DNA from: Atkinsonella hypoxylon | Lineage: Eukaryota > Ascomycota > Sordariomycetes > Hypocreales > Clavicipitaceae | Assembly: GCA_000729835.1 (NCBI GenBank) | Contig: JFHB01000049.1 | Span: forward strand, 107,768 to 171,767 | Direction: 5' to 3' | DNA length: 64,000 nt | In this document: in pieces, positions 55,001-64,000 of the stretch | Numbering within the stretch: the first letter of the stretch is position 1 | Layout of the letters: each line of letters begins with the position of its first letter | Position numbers and translations under genes: made by a program | Notes under the pieces: model-generated | Seen by the model: only the letters and a program-made list of their open reading frames with translations | What the model was told of the DNA's origin: nothing | Databases searched by the model: none

Positions 55001-57155
55001 TTCAGCAGTTGCAGGAGTACAGTCTGCTATTAATAATCTTGCAACAGTAGCTGGAGTCCAGTCTGCTATCAATAATCTCCCAACAGCTGCTCCAACAAAT
55101 ATTATTAACACAGCAGTAGCTGAAGTCCAGTCTGCTATTAATAATCTCGCAACAGCTGCTCCAACGAACATTATTAACTCAGCAGTTGCAGGGGTCCAGT
55201 CTGCTATCAACAATCTTGCAACAGCTGCTCCGACGAACATCATTAACTCAGCAGTAGCTGGAGTCCAGTCTGCTATTAATAATCTCGCAACAGCTGCTCC
55301 AACAAATATTAACTCAGCAGTAGCAGGAGTCCAGTCCGCAATCAACAATCTTGCAACAGCTGCTGCTCCAACGAATATTGTTAACTCAGCAGTAGCTGGA
55401 GTCCAGTCTGCTATTAATAATCTCGCAACAGCCGCTCCAACAAATCTTAACTCAGCAGTAGCAGGAGTCCAGTCCGCTATCAACAATCTTGGAACAGCTC
55501 CAACGAATATTAACTCAGCAGTAGCCGGAGTTCAATCTGCTATCAACAATCTTTTAACGGCTGTCCCAACCAACCTTAACTCAGCAGTTGCTGGAATCCC
55601 GTCTGCTTTGCCAACAGCTCTGCAGTCCGCTATTAATAATCTTGCCACTGCTGCTCCAACGAACCTTAACTCAGCAGTTGCAGGAGTCCAGTCCGCCATC
55701 AACAACCTTGCTACTGCTGCTCCAACGAATATTAACTCAGCAGTAGCAGGAGTCCAGTCCGCCATCAACAACCTTGCTACTGCTGCTCCAACGAATATTA
55801 ACTCAGCAGTAGCAGGAGTCCAATCCGCTATAAACAATCTTGCAACAGCTGCTCCAACCAACCTTAACTCAGCAGTTGCTGGAATCCAGTCTGCTTTACC
55901 AACAGCTCTGCAGTCCGCCATCAATAATGTTGCAACGGCTGTCCCGACAAACCTGAACTCAGCCGTGGCGGGGCTCCAATCCGCTATTGCTGGTCTTGGA
56001 GGTGGCTTGCTTACGATTCCTGCTCCGGCACAGCCAACACAGACAAGTACACTTCCCGCGGCTGTGGCAAGCGCGTTACCTGCATCTGTCCAATCTGCCA
56101 TTGCAGGCTTGGCAACGTCGTTAAGGGCAGCGGTTAGCTCTGCGCTTGGCGCTGTATCCACGCCAGCCCTGGTTCCTACTCCCGCTATCACGAGTCGTTC
56201 ATCAAGCGTCGCGCCTCTCAGCTCGGCTGCTGCAGCTCAGCTGTCGGCTATCAATTCTGCCATTAACTCTGCAGTTGCAGCTCAAGGGTCTGCTATAAAC
56301 TCTGTTCTCGCACCGATCCTCTCCGCTACTGGTGTTGTCGTTACTCCTGCCCTCAGCTCTGTCCTAGCTGGCCAGGCATCCGCTATTCAATCCGCCATTG
56401 GGGTTATCAACTCTGCCCTTCCAGTGCTCAATGTGCCAACAACGTTTCAAACATCCCTCAAGTCCGTCGTTTCAGTTTTGGGATCATCCTACTCTTCAGT
56501 TCTCACGTCCGCTTCTGTACCGTCAGCCGTCAGCGTTGCCACTGGAGTTGTCAACTCCTCTCCTACAGCGGTCGTAGCCGTCAGTTCCGTCACCCGTTCT
56601 GCCGTTTCTGCCGTTTCTGTAGTTTCTGCCGTCAACCCTGTATCAACTCTGTCCAAGGCGCTCTCAACGTCGAATCTGACTCCAACGCCCACCAAAGCGA
56701 CTACAACGTCATGCATTCCCGCCGTTGCTACCAAGTCAGCTTGCGTGTCCACTCTCCCAACATCCTGCAGTAATTTGAGCAATTACAGCGGGTTGACACT
56801 GTTATTTGAGCTACCAGCCTGTGTGACCGATTTGGGAACATATGCCGTTGGTAACACTCTCACTTGCGTCGCCACAGGAGCCATAAGTCTTTTCACACAG
56901 GGCTCCTCCATTGTCAGCTGCCTGACCTCTTCACTGAGCAACACATGCATAACACAGCTGCCTAGTGCGTGCACTAGTCTTCGGGGCTTAACTGGGACAA
57001 GTCTTACGACTCAGACGGCGCTATGTCAGTCGTCACTGGGCCTATTCGCTTCCGGTAGCACACTTCAATGCTTACCGAGCTCACTCTACACCTACGGCAA
57101 TGACATTCTTACATGTTTGGACAAATCCCTTGGGTTCCCCACGTCTAGTTGCTAA
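43059..57155 (+). CDS. Giant secreted repeat protein (about 4,677 aa) with C-terminal Cys modules
   Basis: Two exons, 43059-43324 and 43388-57155, joined across a 63-nt intron (GTACAA ... ACTAACACCATCATAG) that restores one frame; total 14,034 coding nt. Residues 1-20 are a signal peptide (LLAALANLAITNA). Residues 21 to about 95 are Thr-rich with two Cys (FCNGYT, YTPCRR), like small N-terminal domains of fungal wall proteins. From about residue 130 to 4,290 the protein is tandem amphipathic segments of the form SAIxxLxSxLPT, rich in Ala, Ser, Leu, Pro, Thr, nearly without aromatic residues and, by eye, without Cys. A Ser/Ala/Val-rich stretch follows, then from about residue 4,531 a Cys-rich end with two matching modules. 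No membrane helix or GPI tail is seen, so it is probably extracellular or wall-bound. I do not recognise the family; function is unknown. Adhesion, surface coating or matrix scaffolding is only inference. Confidence 0.88.
43600..45165 (+). repeat. Giant gene, zone 1: diverged 30-40-codon repeats
   Basis: Imperfect units of the type PTSLEAALSSVIxxLDSLLPT, each ending in a short Pro/Gly-containing linker of variable length. Units are diverged at DNA level, suggesting the oldest part of the array or a part not recently homogenised. Confidence 0.75.
45166..45540 (+). repeat. Giant gene, zone 2: three near-identical 123-bp units
   Basis: Three consecutive 41-codon units beginning VKSIVGNIDSALPTAIQS and ending in the NEIKGLSPTSLPTNPAVL block. 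The second and third differ from each other by only a few bases, indicating recent duplication. Confidence 0.85.
47260..48190 (+). repeat. Giant gene, zone 4: 75-bp units and 49-codon dimers
   Basis: About eight copies of a 25-codon unit (APTALESIIKSAIGDVKSAL then PTAS) are followed by a 49-codon dimer in which every second unit reads SAIKSIVGEVTILPT. Several neighbours are almost identical in DNA. This is a higher-order repeat like those of satellite arrays, but coding. Confidence 0.85.
52018..53850 (+). repeat. Giant gene, zone 6: about eight 75-85-codon superunits
   Basis: Each superunit starts with (T/S)ALQSAIAGVESLLPTNLAS, continues through a Gln/Ser/Thr turn (ASQT) and SAINNLVSAAPT, then SAIAGLESALPT and INSDIAAEIKSALPT. 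One copy is truncated in frame near 53260-53340. Confidence 0.8.
54560..55965 (+). repeat. Giant gene, zone 7: about seventeen 66-bp units
   Basis: Head-to-tail 22-codon units SAVAGVQSAINNLATAAPT plus NIN/NLN/NIIN. Length variants (extra Ile or Ala codon, loss of two codons in NNLGTAPT, and a partial unit at NNLATVAGVQ near 55046) are all multiples of three. Two 30-codon variants contain an inserted SALPTALQ block. Confidence 0.9.
56703..57152 (+). other. Giant protein C-terminal twin Cys-module domain
   Basis: About 150 residues with 12 Cys. Module A has the spacing C-x7-C-x17-C-x14-C-x17-C-x8-C. Module B, sharing the last Cys of A as its first, has C-x7-C-x17-C-x14-C-x14-C-x11-C. Both share LPxxC, LGxxAxGxTLxC and G(S/N)(S/D)IxxCLxxSL. 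The matching spacing implies an internal duplication and a disulfide-bonded fold. Confidence 0.85.
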
Positions 57156-59107
57156 AAAGCCTGTAGTCCGAAGCCAATCCTGGTATTGGACCACTTCATT
57201 GCATCAGAGTGGTGTCAGCTCTCAGACAGATATTTCCAGGTCATAAACATGGCTGGCGTGGTACACAAACTGCTCTGGCGAATTTAATGTCTTTTTTTTT
57301 TTTTTTTTTCATTTGTTTTCACTTCCGAGTTCTATAATGAGAAGCTGGGTCACAATGAGCCAGAAGGGTCGGCGGTGTCGTTTCTTTTTGCTATTCTAAT
57401 TCCAGACGTCACTCTTTACGATAATAGTTTTACATGTTTACTAGGTATTCGGAGAAACTTTGCTAGAGATTGTCCTCCAGGCGAGGTAAAGCAAATACCT
57501 AAGAGGACTTTGGCTCGTTTTAATGTCCTATCTGTAGATAGATAATTAATAATTAATCATTTTCAATAGCCTTTACTGCTCTAGACGCCGTGACAAGTCG
57601 GGATTTGTGTCCTTGCCGACGAATGCCGTCTACGATAAATGGTGAGGGTCGGCCCAAACGGGCAGGGTAACGAAACAGGGAACTCGAGGCTGCTACAGAA
57701 ATCGTTTTGACTAATATTCACGGGGTATCATAAGCTGCTCCCACGAGAAGGGCTTTTGACCAGGCGTGACATCGCCATTGCGGCATTCTAGGCAGGGACG
57801 TCTTGCCAAGCTAACAGCGCAGCATTGCCGGCTACAATCAAGAACCGAAGGGCAGAAATGCGATCGATATCAAGCTACAGAGTACAAGAAAGGCCCACCT
57901 GAATTTCCAAGTCAAGGCCCGAGTGTAAGAGGAAGTCTCGCTAGAAGGGAGAATCGGCCAGGCGACCAGAGTTATAATGTCCATAGCCGCATCCGCGCAC
58001 AGTTACAGTATTCTTCTTTGAATCACATTGTTTCGCAAGGCGGGACGTAACCGACCGAAGCACGCGCAGTTTAGCAATGCTATTCACTTCGGCCGCATTG
58101 CGCATCAGTCAACGGTAGGATGGCTTCCTGTCCCGACGTAGACCTCGTCTGTCCAGATTTGGAATCAGAGCGAAAACAACTTGGGCTCTAGCTATTTACG
58201 ACAACGCCCATCTAGAACAATGGCCCATGCCTACAAGATGCCCGAAATAGCCAAGACAGCTGACTGCAAGACCAAACGTCGCGACCTCCCTCGCACTTCG
58301 CTGCAATCAAATCCCTCACCACAGCCCGATGTACGCGTCAGATCAAGATAAAAACAAGAGTACATTACATACAAGGCAGGACCGAGACTTGTCCAATACC
58401 AAGAGACAAAAGAAAAGAAAGGAGGGCGCTGCACTTTCCGCCCGATAAGCCGGCTTCAACGACACTCCCACCCTCAGCTTCAGCCTCTCGTCGACATGAC
58501 GCATGCTTCCCTTTTTACTGCTTGTCAATACCCGAGTCCTACAGCGAACTGGCTCAGAAAGATGCTACAACATAAACATGTCCCGAATTAAGCATAAATA
58601 GTGGTAAAAGCACGACCGGTACGTAATCACGAGATAACATTTATCCAGATGCCGGGACGAAAAAAAGTATATACTCCAGTGGAGATTGTCCATAAATTGA
58701 AATATTCCAAGTGAGGATAATTAAATATAACATAGAAAATGTAGTACATGGTATAAGGCCCGAAGGCGTCCAGTGTCCAGTAGCAGCCGAGGCCGTCATA
58801 ATTTCTGATCCATTCCGCTCCCTTAACCGCGGGTATCCCGTTATATGCGCCACGCTTTTCAAAGAATCCAAGGCAAACAAAATGAGTTCCCAATAGAGAT
58901 ATGTAGGCTTGCAAATCCCATATGTGACATGAAGAAAATAAAGGATATTGACGTGTAGTGATGTTGGCTGGCTGTGATGTTGGCTGTGATGAGTCGAGAG
59001 AAGGTGAGAGAAGGTGAGAGAACATATGGGAATAATGTCGTGTGCGGTTCGTGTAGACCACCCCAGCCTGCGGTGATGTTCTATCACGCGATTAAAGATG
59101 ATTTATT
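57156..59107. other. Spacer between giant gene and minus-strand gene
   Basis: 3' region of the giant gene with a poly-T run at 57291-57310. Frames at 57766-58050 and 58627-59087 show no domain. A GAGAGAAGGTGAGAGAAGGTGAGAGAA triplicate lies at about 58994-59021. Nothing else is supported. Confidence 0.55.
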
Positions 59108-59872
59108 TTAGAATTCGGCAGACTGTTGTCTTGCCTCACCTCCGTTGAAAACAACACCTCGTCTCTTCCAGCCACCCCTCTTGATGAAGTCATCCAGGCT
59201 GTCGAGCGATCTCAAGGGTGGCCTGCAAGAAGTAACACTGCGCTTGCGGCTAAAGTTTGGCATTTCCAAAGGCATGTCCTCATCGGTATCTGGCATGTCG
59301 TCATCGTACTCATCCTGTTCCAGAGTCTGAACGGTAGACTCGGACCATCGTGAGCGAGGTGTGTTCAGCCTCTCGGCTAGTCGCATCATGAAGTAATCAT
59401 GGGCATCAGCTTTATCTTCTGTGCTGTGGTCCATGGGACTTGTGAGTGGCGGCAGCTTCATCTCCTTGGGCTGTGAGAAGTGCAGTTCCTGTGCGCGGCA
59501 GACAGTATACTCTTCGTCGTCTGTGGCACTTTGGCCATGGCCGAAGCAGTACTCGCCGCTAGAGCCTTCACTAAAGAAGGCTGAGTAGGGGGTGTCTTGG
59601 CTTCCCTCGGGGCTAATCAACGGCCGTTCGTGCAGGCGTGGTGGCGGTTGAAAGGTGGGATGCAAGCTGAGGGGTCCGAAGCCACCGGGGCTGATTGTTG
59701 TTGTGCCTTTTGAAGCAGGTGCTCGGTCGGTTGATGTGGGAGATGATGGAGAGAATGAGTCGTCAGAAGAGAGTGAGCAGCCAGATAAGGAAACCTTGCG
59801 AATATGAAGGTCTTTTGGCGTGATCTTCCGCCGCTGGCTGAAGCTGTGCCCGACACTACCCAGGACGTGCAT
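59108..59872 (-). CDS. Hypothetical Ser/Pro-rich, acidic protein
   Basis: One exon of 254 residues from ATG 59872 to TAG at 59108-59110. The start MHVLGSVGHSFSQRRKITPKDLHIRKVSLS is basic; the middle is Ser/Pro/Thr-rich; a helical part follows (DAHDYFMMRLAERLNTPRSRW, about residues 157-177) and an acidic block (EQDEYDDDMPDTDEDMP). The end is basic (KRGGWKRRGVVFNGGEARQQ). No catalytic or membrane domain is seen, so a disordered cytosolic or nuclear regulator is likely. I do not recognise the family. Length, composition change by region and the clean start argue for a real gene. Confidence 0.6.
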   Translation of the reverse strand: MHVLGSVGHSFSQRRKITPKDLHIRKVSLSGCSLSSDDSFSPSSPTSTDRAPASKGTTTISPGGFGPLSLHPTFQPPPRLHERPLISPEGSQDTPYSAFFSEGSSGEYCFGHGQSATDDEEYTVCRAQELHFSQPKEMKLPPLTSPMDHSTEDKADAHDYFMMRLAERLNTPRSRWSESTVQTLEQDEYDDDMPDTDEDMPLEMPNFSRKRSVTSCRPPLRSLDSLDDFIKRGGWKRRGVVFNGGEARQQSAEF

Positions 59873-60100
59873 GTCGATGGTGATTGTGTGTACCTAGGTA
59901 GATGTCTTAAACTGAGTGAGTGCGGGGGTCGACTACAGAGCAAAATGTCTCGGTGGAAAGAGATGGGTGGCAGTAGTCGTGATATTTTTGAGTCTCTTCG
60001 AGCGGGGTGTGACGTATTGCGTATATTAATTACATAATATAGTCCGGTAGTTCGGCTCTGTATTCGGCTTGTTAAGCAGCAGCAGGTGATGGATGTATGT

Positions 60101-60135
<35 letters not shown>

Positions 60136-60180
60136 TATGTGGTATGCGGTATGTGGTATGTGGACAGGCAAGTGTAATGT
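60101..60180. repeat. (GT)n microsatellite with GGTATGT tail
   Basis: About seventeen GT dinucleotides (60101-60134) run into GGTATGTGGTATGCGGTATG-like heptamer repeats. It lies about 230 nt upstream of the minus-strand hypothetical gene's start. Confidence 0.9.
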
Positions 60181-60600
60181 CCAAGGCACGCAAGTCCAAT
60201 GTTGCAGATCAGACAACGAAAGAAGAATGTTGTGGTGTATGCCGCAATGATCTTGAACCGGCGGAGACCTATGTGGCGAGATAGAGTATGAAGCAGACGA
60301 TGCGGCGTCGGGGCCGGGAAGGCATTCGAGATATATATATGTACGTACGTAATGATGGATGGGATGGATGGATGGATGATTGTGCCCGGTTGCGTGTGGG
60401 TGCAGGCAGGCAGCAGGCCTTCTCTCTGCCTTGCTGCAGGTACTTTACGCCATCGGATATGTACGTCAACCCAGGCCAGGGAAAGTGGACCTGGACCGGG
60501 GAGGAGTGAAGGGAGAAAGAGGTGGAGAGTGTGAGAGTCGCGGGTGGAGAGTCATGAGTGGAGCCATAGGTGGGTCCATAGGGGCCCCCTCTCGACGTTG

Positions 60601-60640
60601 CTTCATCCTCATTCATCCTCATTCATCCTCATCCATCCTC
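60601..60640. repeat. 10-bp minisatellite
   Basis: Four head-to-tail copies of (A/C)TTCATCCTC, the last one degenerate (ATCCATCCTC). Confidence 0.85.
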
Positions 60641-61113
60641 TTGGTTCTTGGCCTCTTGGTCTCTTGGCTCACACTCAACACTCAACACTGCCCACGCGGG
60701 TGACAGATTTTTTTACGAGTCCCACAACCCGCGGCCCCCCCCCCCAGGATCCGTCATGTAATTTGACCACCAACCCATGACCGGCTGGACATACGCCCAC
60801 GCTCACGCTCACTCACGAAGCACTCAACACCAACCCCTGTCATGTCCAATCTCCTCCGCCACTAACTGCCTCACTCGACGCTAGCCTCGAGCCGTCACAG
60901 CTCATAGGCGGCGGTGATCATAAAGTCTCGGTGACGACTAGGCCGCTGAAACATGCTGATCCGAATCAGTCTGTTTCTGGGTGAATAAACCCACTCAAAC
61001 ACTATTACACCGTCAACTCTCACTTGCTTCCTACGGAGCACAGCAATCAATCCTTCGCACCCCGCGACTATCTCGGCGCTTTCAGCGATCGATCCACTCC
61101 ATCCACCTCACCT

Positions 61114-61152
61114 ACCAAATGCATCCACCAAATGCATCCACCAAATGCATCC
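61114..61152. repeat. 13-bp triplicate
   Basis: Three exact tandem copies of ACCAAATGCATCC. Confidence 0.9.
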
Positions 61153-64000
61153 ACGCGCACCTGCTGAAGAAGAACAGGCCGACGGAAGACGCTGGTGGAC
61201 ACCGAGAAATAAAGATTGACAAAGGTTTGTGATAGTGATACTGTTTCCCGTCGCGTCGGTTCTGGCTTGCAACAACATAATTCAGTGGTCGTTGCATTTG
61301 CATCGTGCATTCATATCCCACTAACCGGATCATGTGCGATTCCATTTTCAATTGCGGCATCACCGTCGGCGAGAAAGGAAACCCCTACTGCTGAGTAATA
61401 TCTTTGGTTGCGTAATGGACCTTATTCTCGGCGGTTCGGCTTCCCACAAACCTGGTATACTGATACCCCTGCTACAGAACCCCAATTAATTGTGTTCGGC
61501 CAAGGCTTTGTCATCGATACGATAACGACACACTCTTGCGATGGAAACGATGGGATCGGTAACACGAGCATTGAGAACCCCTGTCTACATGTACATATGC
61601 ACATACTTTCTCTCACGGCATGCCGCCTGCGTTGCACGATCCAAGGCGCTGGGTATCTGTTGCTATTGTTAGATGTAATACCACAGCCCTGGTCCTTTCC
61701 GACTAGAATTTGTCGTCTTCTCTGGAACAGTCTTTGAACATGTGCGACTGAGTTAATACGACTGTAGCATCATTCCAGGAAATGTCGAAGCCTGCAATAG
61801 TTAGTCTATCTACCTAGGTAGTACTTTGAACAGGCTTATCTATCAAGAGATCCGGGTCGGCTTCAACCTCACCACTCGGCGAGCAACTGCAGGGCTCCAA
61901 AGTCTCATAGCCACAATTCCACTTGATATGCATCCTGGTGACGATCTCATCAATCTGCACGGGGATATCCATCAAAAAGAGGGGCAAACTCAAAAACCAA
62001 ATCATATGTAACTAACTACTTGGCACTTGTGTCATTCAGGCGTTACCAACAGTCTGGAGTCACATAGAAACGGCAGTAACACATTTTGCGATTGCAGCAA
62101 AACCGTGAATTGGGTTGAGCTGACGCATGTCTCTCGCTTCATGTGATGACAGTATGTACAGGCATGCTTATCGGGCCTGCTAAATGGGATCACAAGACGA
62201 ATCAAGCAACTGCTGAAAAGACGAGAGACATGTCCAGCCTAGCTAGGACTGACTCGAATAGCACCTCACTGCTCCAACTCCAAAGTCATGATGCACATCT
62301 CGCCACTTCACCTTGGCCGTCCTCATCTTGTGCCTTGCAGCAAAGCGTCGAATGGTGGCCACACGTAATTTCCCAGAGCTCCACCTAGGCCCGACCGCCT
62401 CTGGTGAAGGGAGAAGGGAGACGAGTTTGTTCTTCCAGAGGGCTTGCACTACCAGCAACCCGCCAAGCTCCGTCGCGGGTGGTGCGTGACCTAGGAATAC
62501 TAAGCGGTGTGGCTTCCCGCAGGAATAGGGATGGCGTCTTGGAGGCTGGCTTGGGCCGTAGAGTCAACTGGAGAGTCAATTGTTGTGCAGGAATACGGCC
62601 CAGACCAGACGGTGGTTAGCTAGTGTTCATGACCACAAGCTTTGAGTGAGCGAGCATTTGAGGCGGTTTTAAGGCGGGGGGGGAGGGGAGCCCGGAGGCC
62701 AAGTGCGGCCGGCTTTGCAACTGGAATGCAGCTGGCTGCTCAAAGTGGATGTAGACAGGCGCCCAACGGCAACTGGGTTTCTGGTACCTGGTGCTAGCCG
62801 GGCTTGGTCATTCCCATTATTACGATTTCACCTGTACCGGCTTTCAGCGGTGGGGCAAGGCTTCGTGACTGATTCTGTGCCTGAATCATCAGATTTCCAT
62901 CAACATTAAATTAAATTAACTAACTAGTTAGACCGGCCAGGGCCAGGGATACACTGCGAACAAGTGACTTCTTTTTTTTTTTTTTTTTTTTTACCTTTGC
63001 TTTTGGGCCAATCTACATCATTTCGGAAAGACTAGCGAAATAAGCGCGTCCAATAGTGCCGTCACAGGGACTAGATGGTGCACCAAAAGGAATATCTATG
63101 CAAGTCTCTTTGCTTCATCTATCACTCTTGACGTTGCGATGCTGTGCAACCGGCGGTGGGCGTACGGAGTAGTGCAGATAATAAATAAACAGCAACTAGG
63201 TCAAGATGGGAAGTGGGTCACTTTAGCGCAGGGGTAGTAACGCTATTTGCAATGCAAAACGGAACGGGCCCCCACCTCCCTGAATGGGATGGCAGATGCG
63301 CCTTGCAAGCTTGAGCTTCAGCTTGCGATTGCGAAGTAGATGGAGATGCCATCGCCATGCATCACGGCAACAGCAACTGCAACTGCAACTGCAACTGCGA
63401 TTATGTTTCGACGCCTGGAGGGAGGGAGAGAAACGCCTCCAACTCCACAGGCCGACCACTGGCACTTCGATTGCCGATGCGCTCATGACTGATAGATGGC
63501 CCATCGTGAACTGAACCCAGTCATCACAAACAGTTCTTGTCCAGAGACTCAAGACCATCAATCAGTTCTCGGAGCCATTGATACCTGCATGGCTAGCACC
63601 CTCCACAATGCAATTTCCCATGACTCGGCCCAATGCAACTTTTTTAACTCAGCCAGCGGACCCCCACCGACCAGGTCATAGTTATCGGATCGATAAAATG
63701 AGCGCCGTCATTTTCCCTAGCAAAGATAATATCACCCAGGGAAGGAGGAAAATATTAATCATGAGATTGCGCGGCGGGCCGCTCCAGGCGCCGCAGACTG
63801 CGGAGCGCAAAGTTCGCAAGATGGGTTGGGTTGGTTGCGAAGAGGTGACGCGCAATTTTGAATCCTCATCACGTTTGTGTCACGCGTGCATTTTCATTTG
63901 TCTGAGGTGAGGCGAGACCCGGCCGATCTGTCATGTTGTACGAGCCTCATCCGCCGTCCTGGTGCGCGGGTGGGAAGGTTGGGGGCTGACGCATTTTCAT

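Larger units (their letters stand above)
59873..64000. other. Gene-free stretch with many simple repeats
   Basis: No supported gene in 4.1 kb. It holds the microsatellites listed separately, a C-run at 60736-60746, a poly-T run at about 62971-62992, and CAACTG units (GCAACTGCAACTGCAACTG) near 63373-63396. All open frames are short and domain-free. Confidence 0.5.

Noticed and set aside
43574..56974. Long open frames on the minus strand across the giant gene (up to 532 codons, for example 43574-45172, 47594-48685, 50444-51571).
   Set aside because: They mirror the tandem repeat and its codon usage, which avoids stop triplets on the opposite strand. They have no signal, domain or splice structure, whereas the plus frame has a signal peptide, a phased intron and Cys modules.
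43464..57155. The giant repeat protein as a precursor of cyclic or linear peptides (Kex2-processed repeat precursor).
   Set aside because: Such precursors have dibasic Lys-Arg sites between short repeated cores. The repeats here lack regular KR/RR sites; the only clear RR lies before the array.

Overview
The window looks like a chromosomal segment of a filamentous ascomycete, most likely a sordariomycete. The reasons are short GT-AG introns (about 49-108 nt) with CTRAC-type branch sites, a PRO45/SLMAP-type STRIPAK subunit, an ascomycete-type laccase, a CE5 acetylxylan esterase/cutinase, a P/G/Y-rich metacaspase and long AT-rich, gene-free spacers. The order or species cannot be fixed from sequence alone.

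Layout, left to right. 0-4 kb: the 3' part of an unrecognised Ser/Pro-rich protein (+) and a type II membrane glycosyltransferase-like protein (-). 4-9 kb: gene-free, holding a fold-back MITE at 7535-7971. 9-13.4 kb: an oligopeptide (OPT) transporter (+) converging on a secreted CE5 esterase (-). 15.4-19.2 kb: a metacaspase (-) and a WW-domain protein (+) that carries an in-frame stop in one splice form. 19.9-25 kb: a medium-chain reductase (-), a homocysteine S-methyltransferase (+) and a short-chain dehydrogenase (+). 26.5-32 kb: NC2-beta (+) with a 515-nt intron, an Hst2-type sirtuin (+) and a laccase (-). 34.9-38.7 kb: the small mitochondrial protein Mgr2 (-, five exons) divergent from a PRO45-like FHA tail-anchored protein (+). 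38.7-43 kb: gene-free. 43.06-57.16 kb: one giant secreted repeat protein (about 4,677 residues, two exons). 59.1-59.9 kb: an unrecognised acidic/Ser-rich protein (-). 60-64 kb: gene-free with microsatellites.

Most genes are ordinary single-copy housekeeping or secretory genes with no evident cluster or operon logic. Together they cover peptide uptake, plant or insect polymer attack (esterase, laccase), cell-death protease, chromatin/transcription (NC2-beta, sirtuin), mitochondrial import (Mgr2) and STRIPAK signalling.

The standout is the giant gene. It has a signal peptide, a short Thr-rich domain with two Cys, about 4,400 residues of hierarchically organised amphipathic-helix repeats punctuated by (L/A)PT turns and apparently free of Cys, then a C-terminal pair of Cys-rich modules with matching spacing. 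All repeat-length changes seen are whole codons, so the frame has been kept by selection through extensive repeat turnover. I do not recognise this architecture as a described family.
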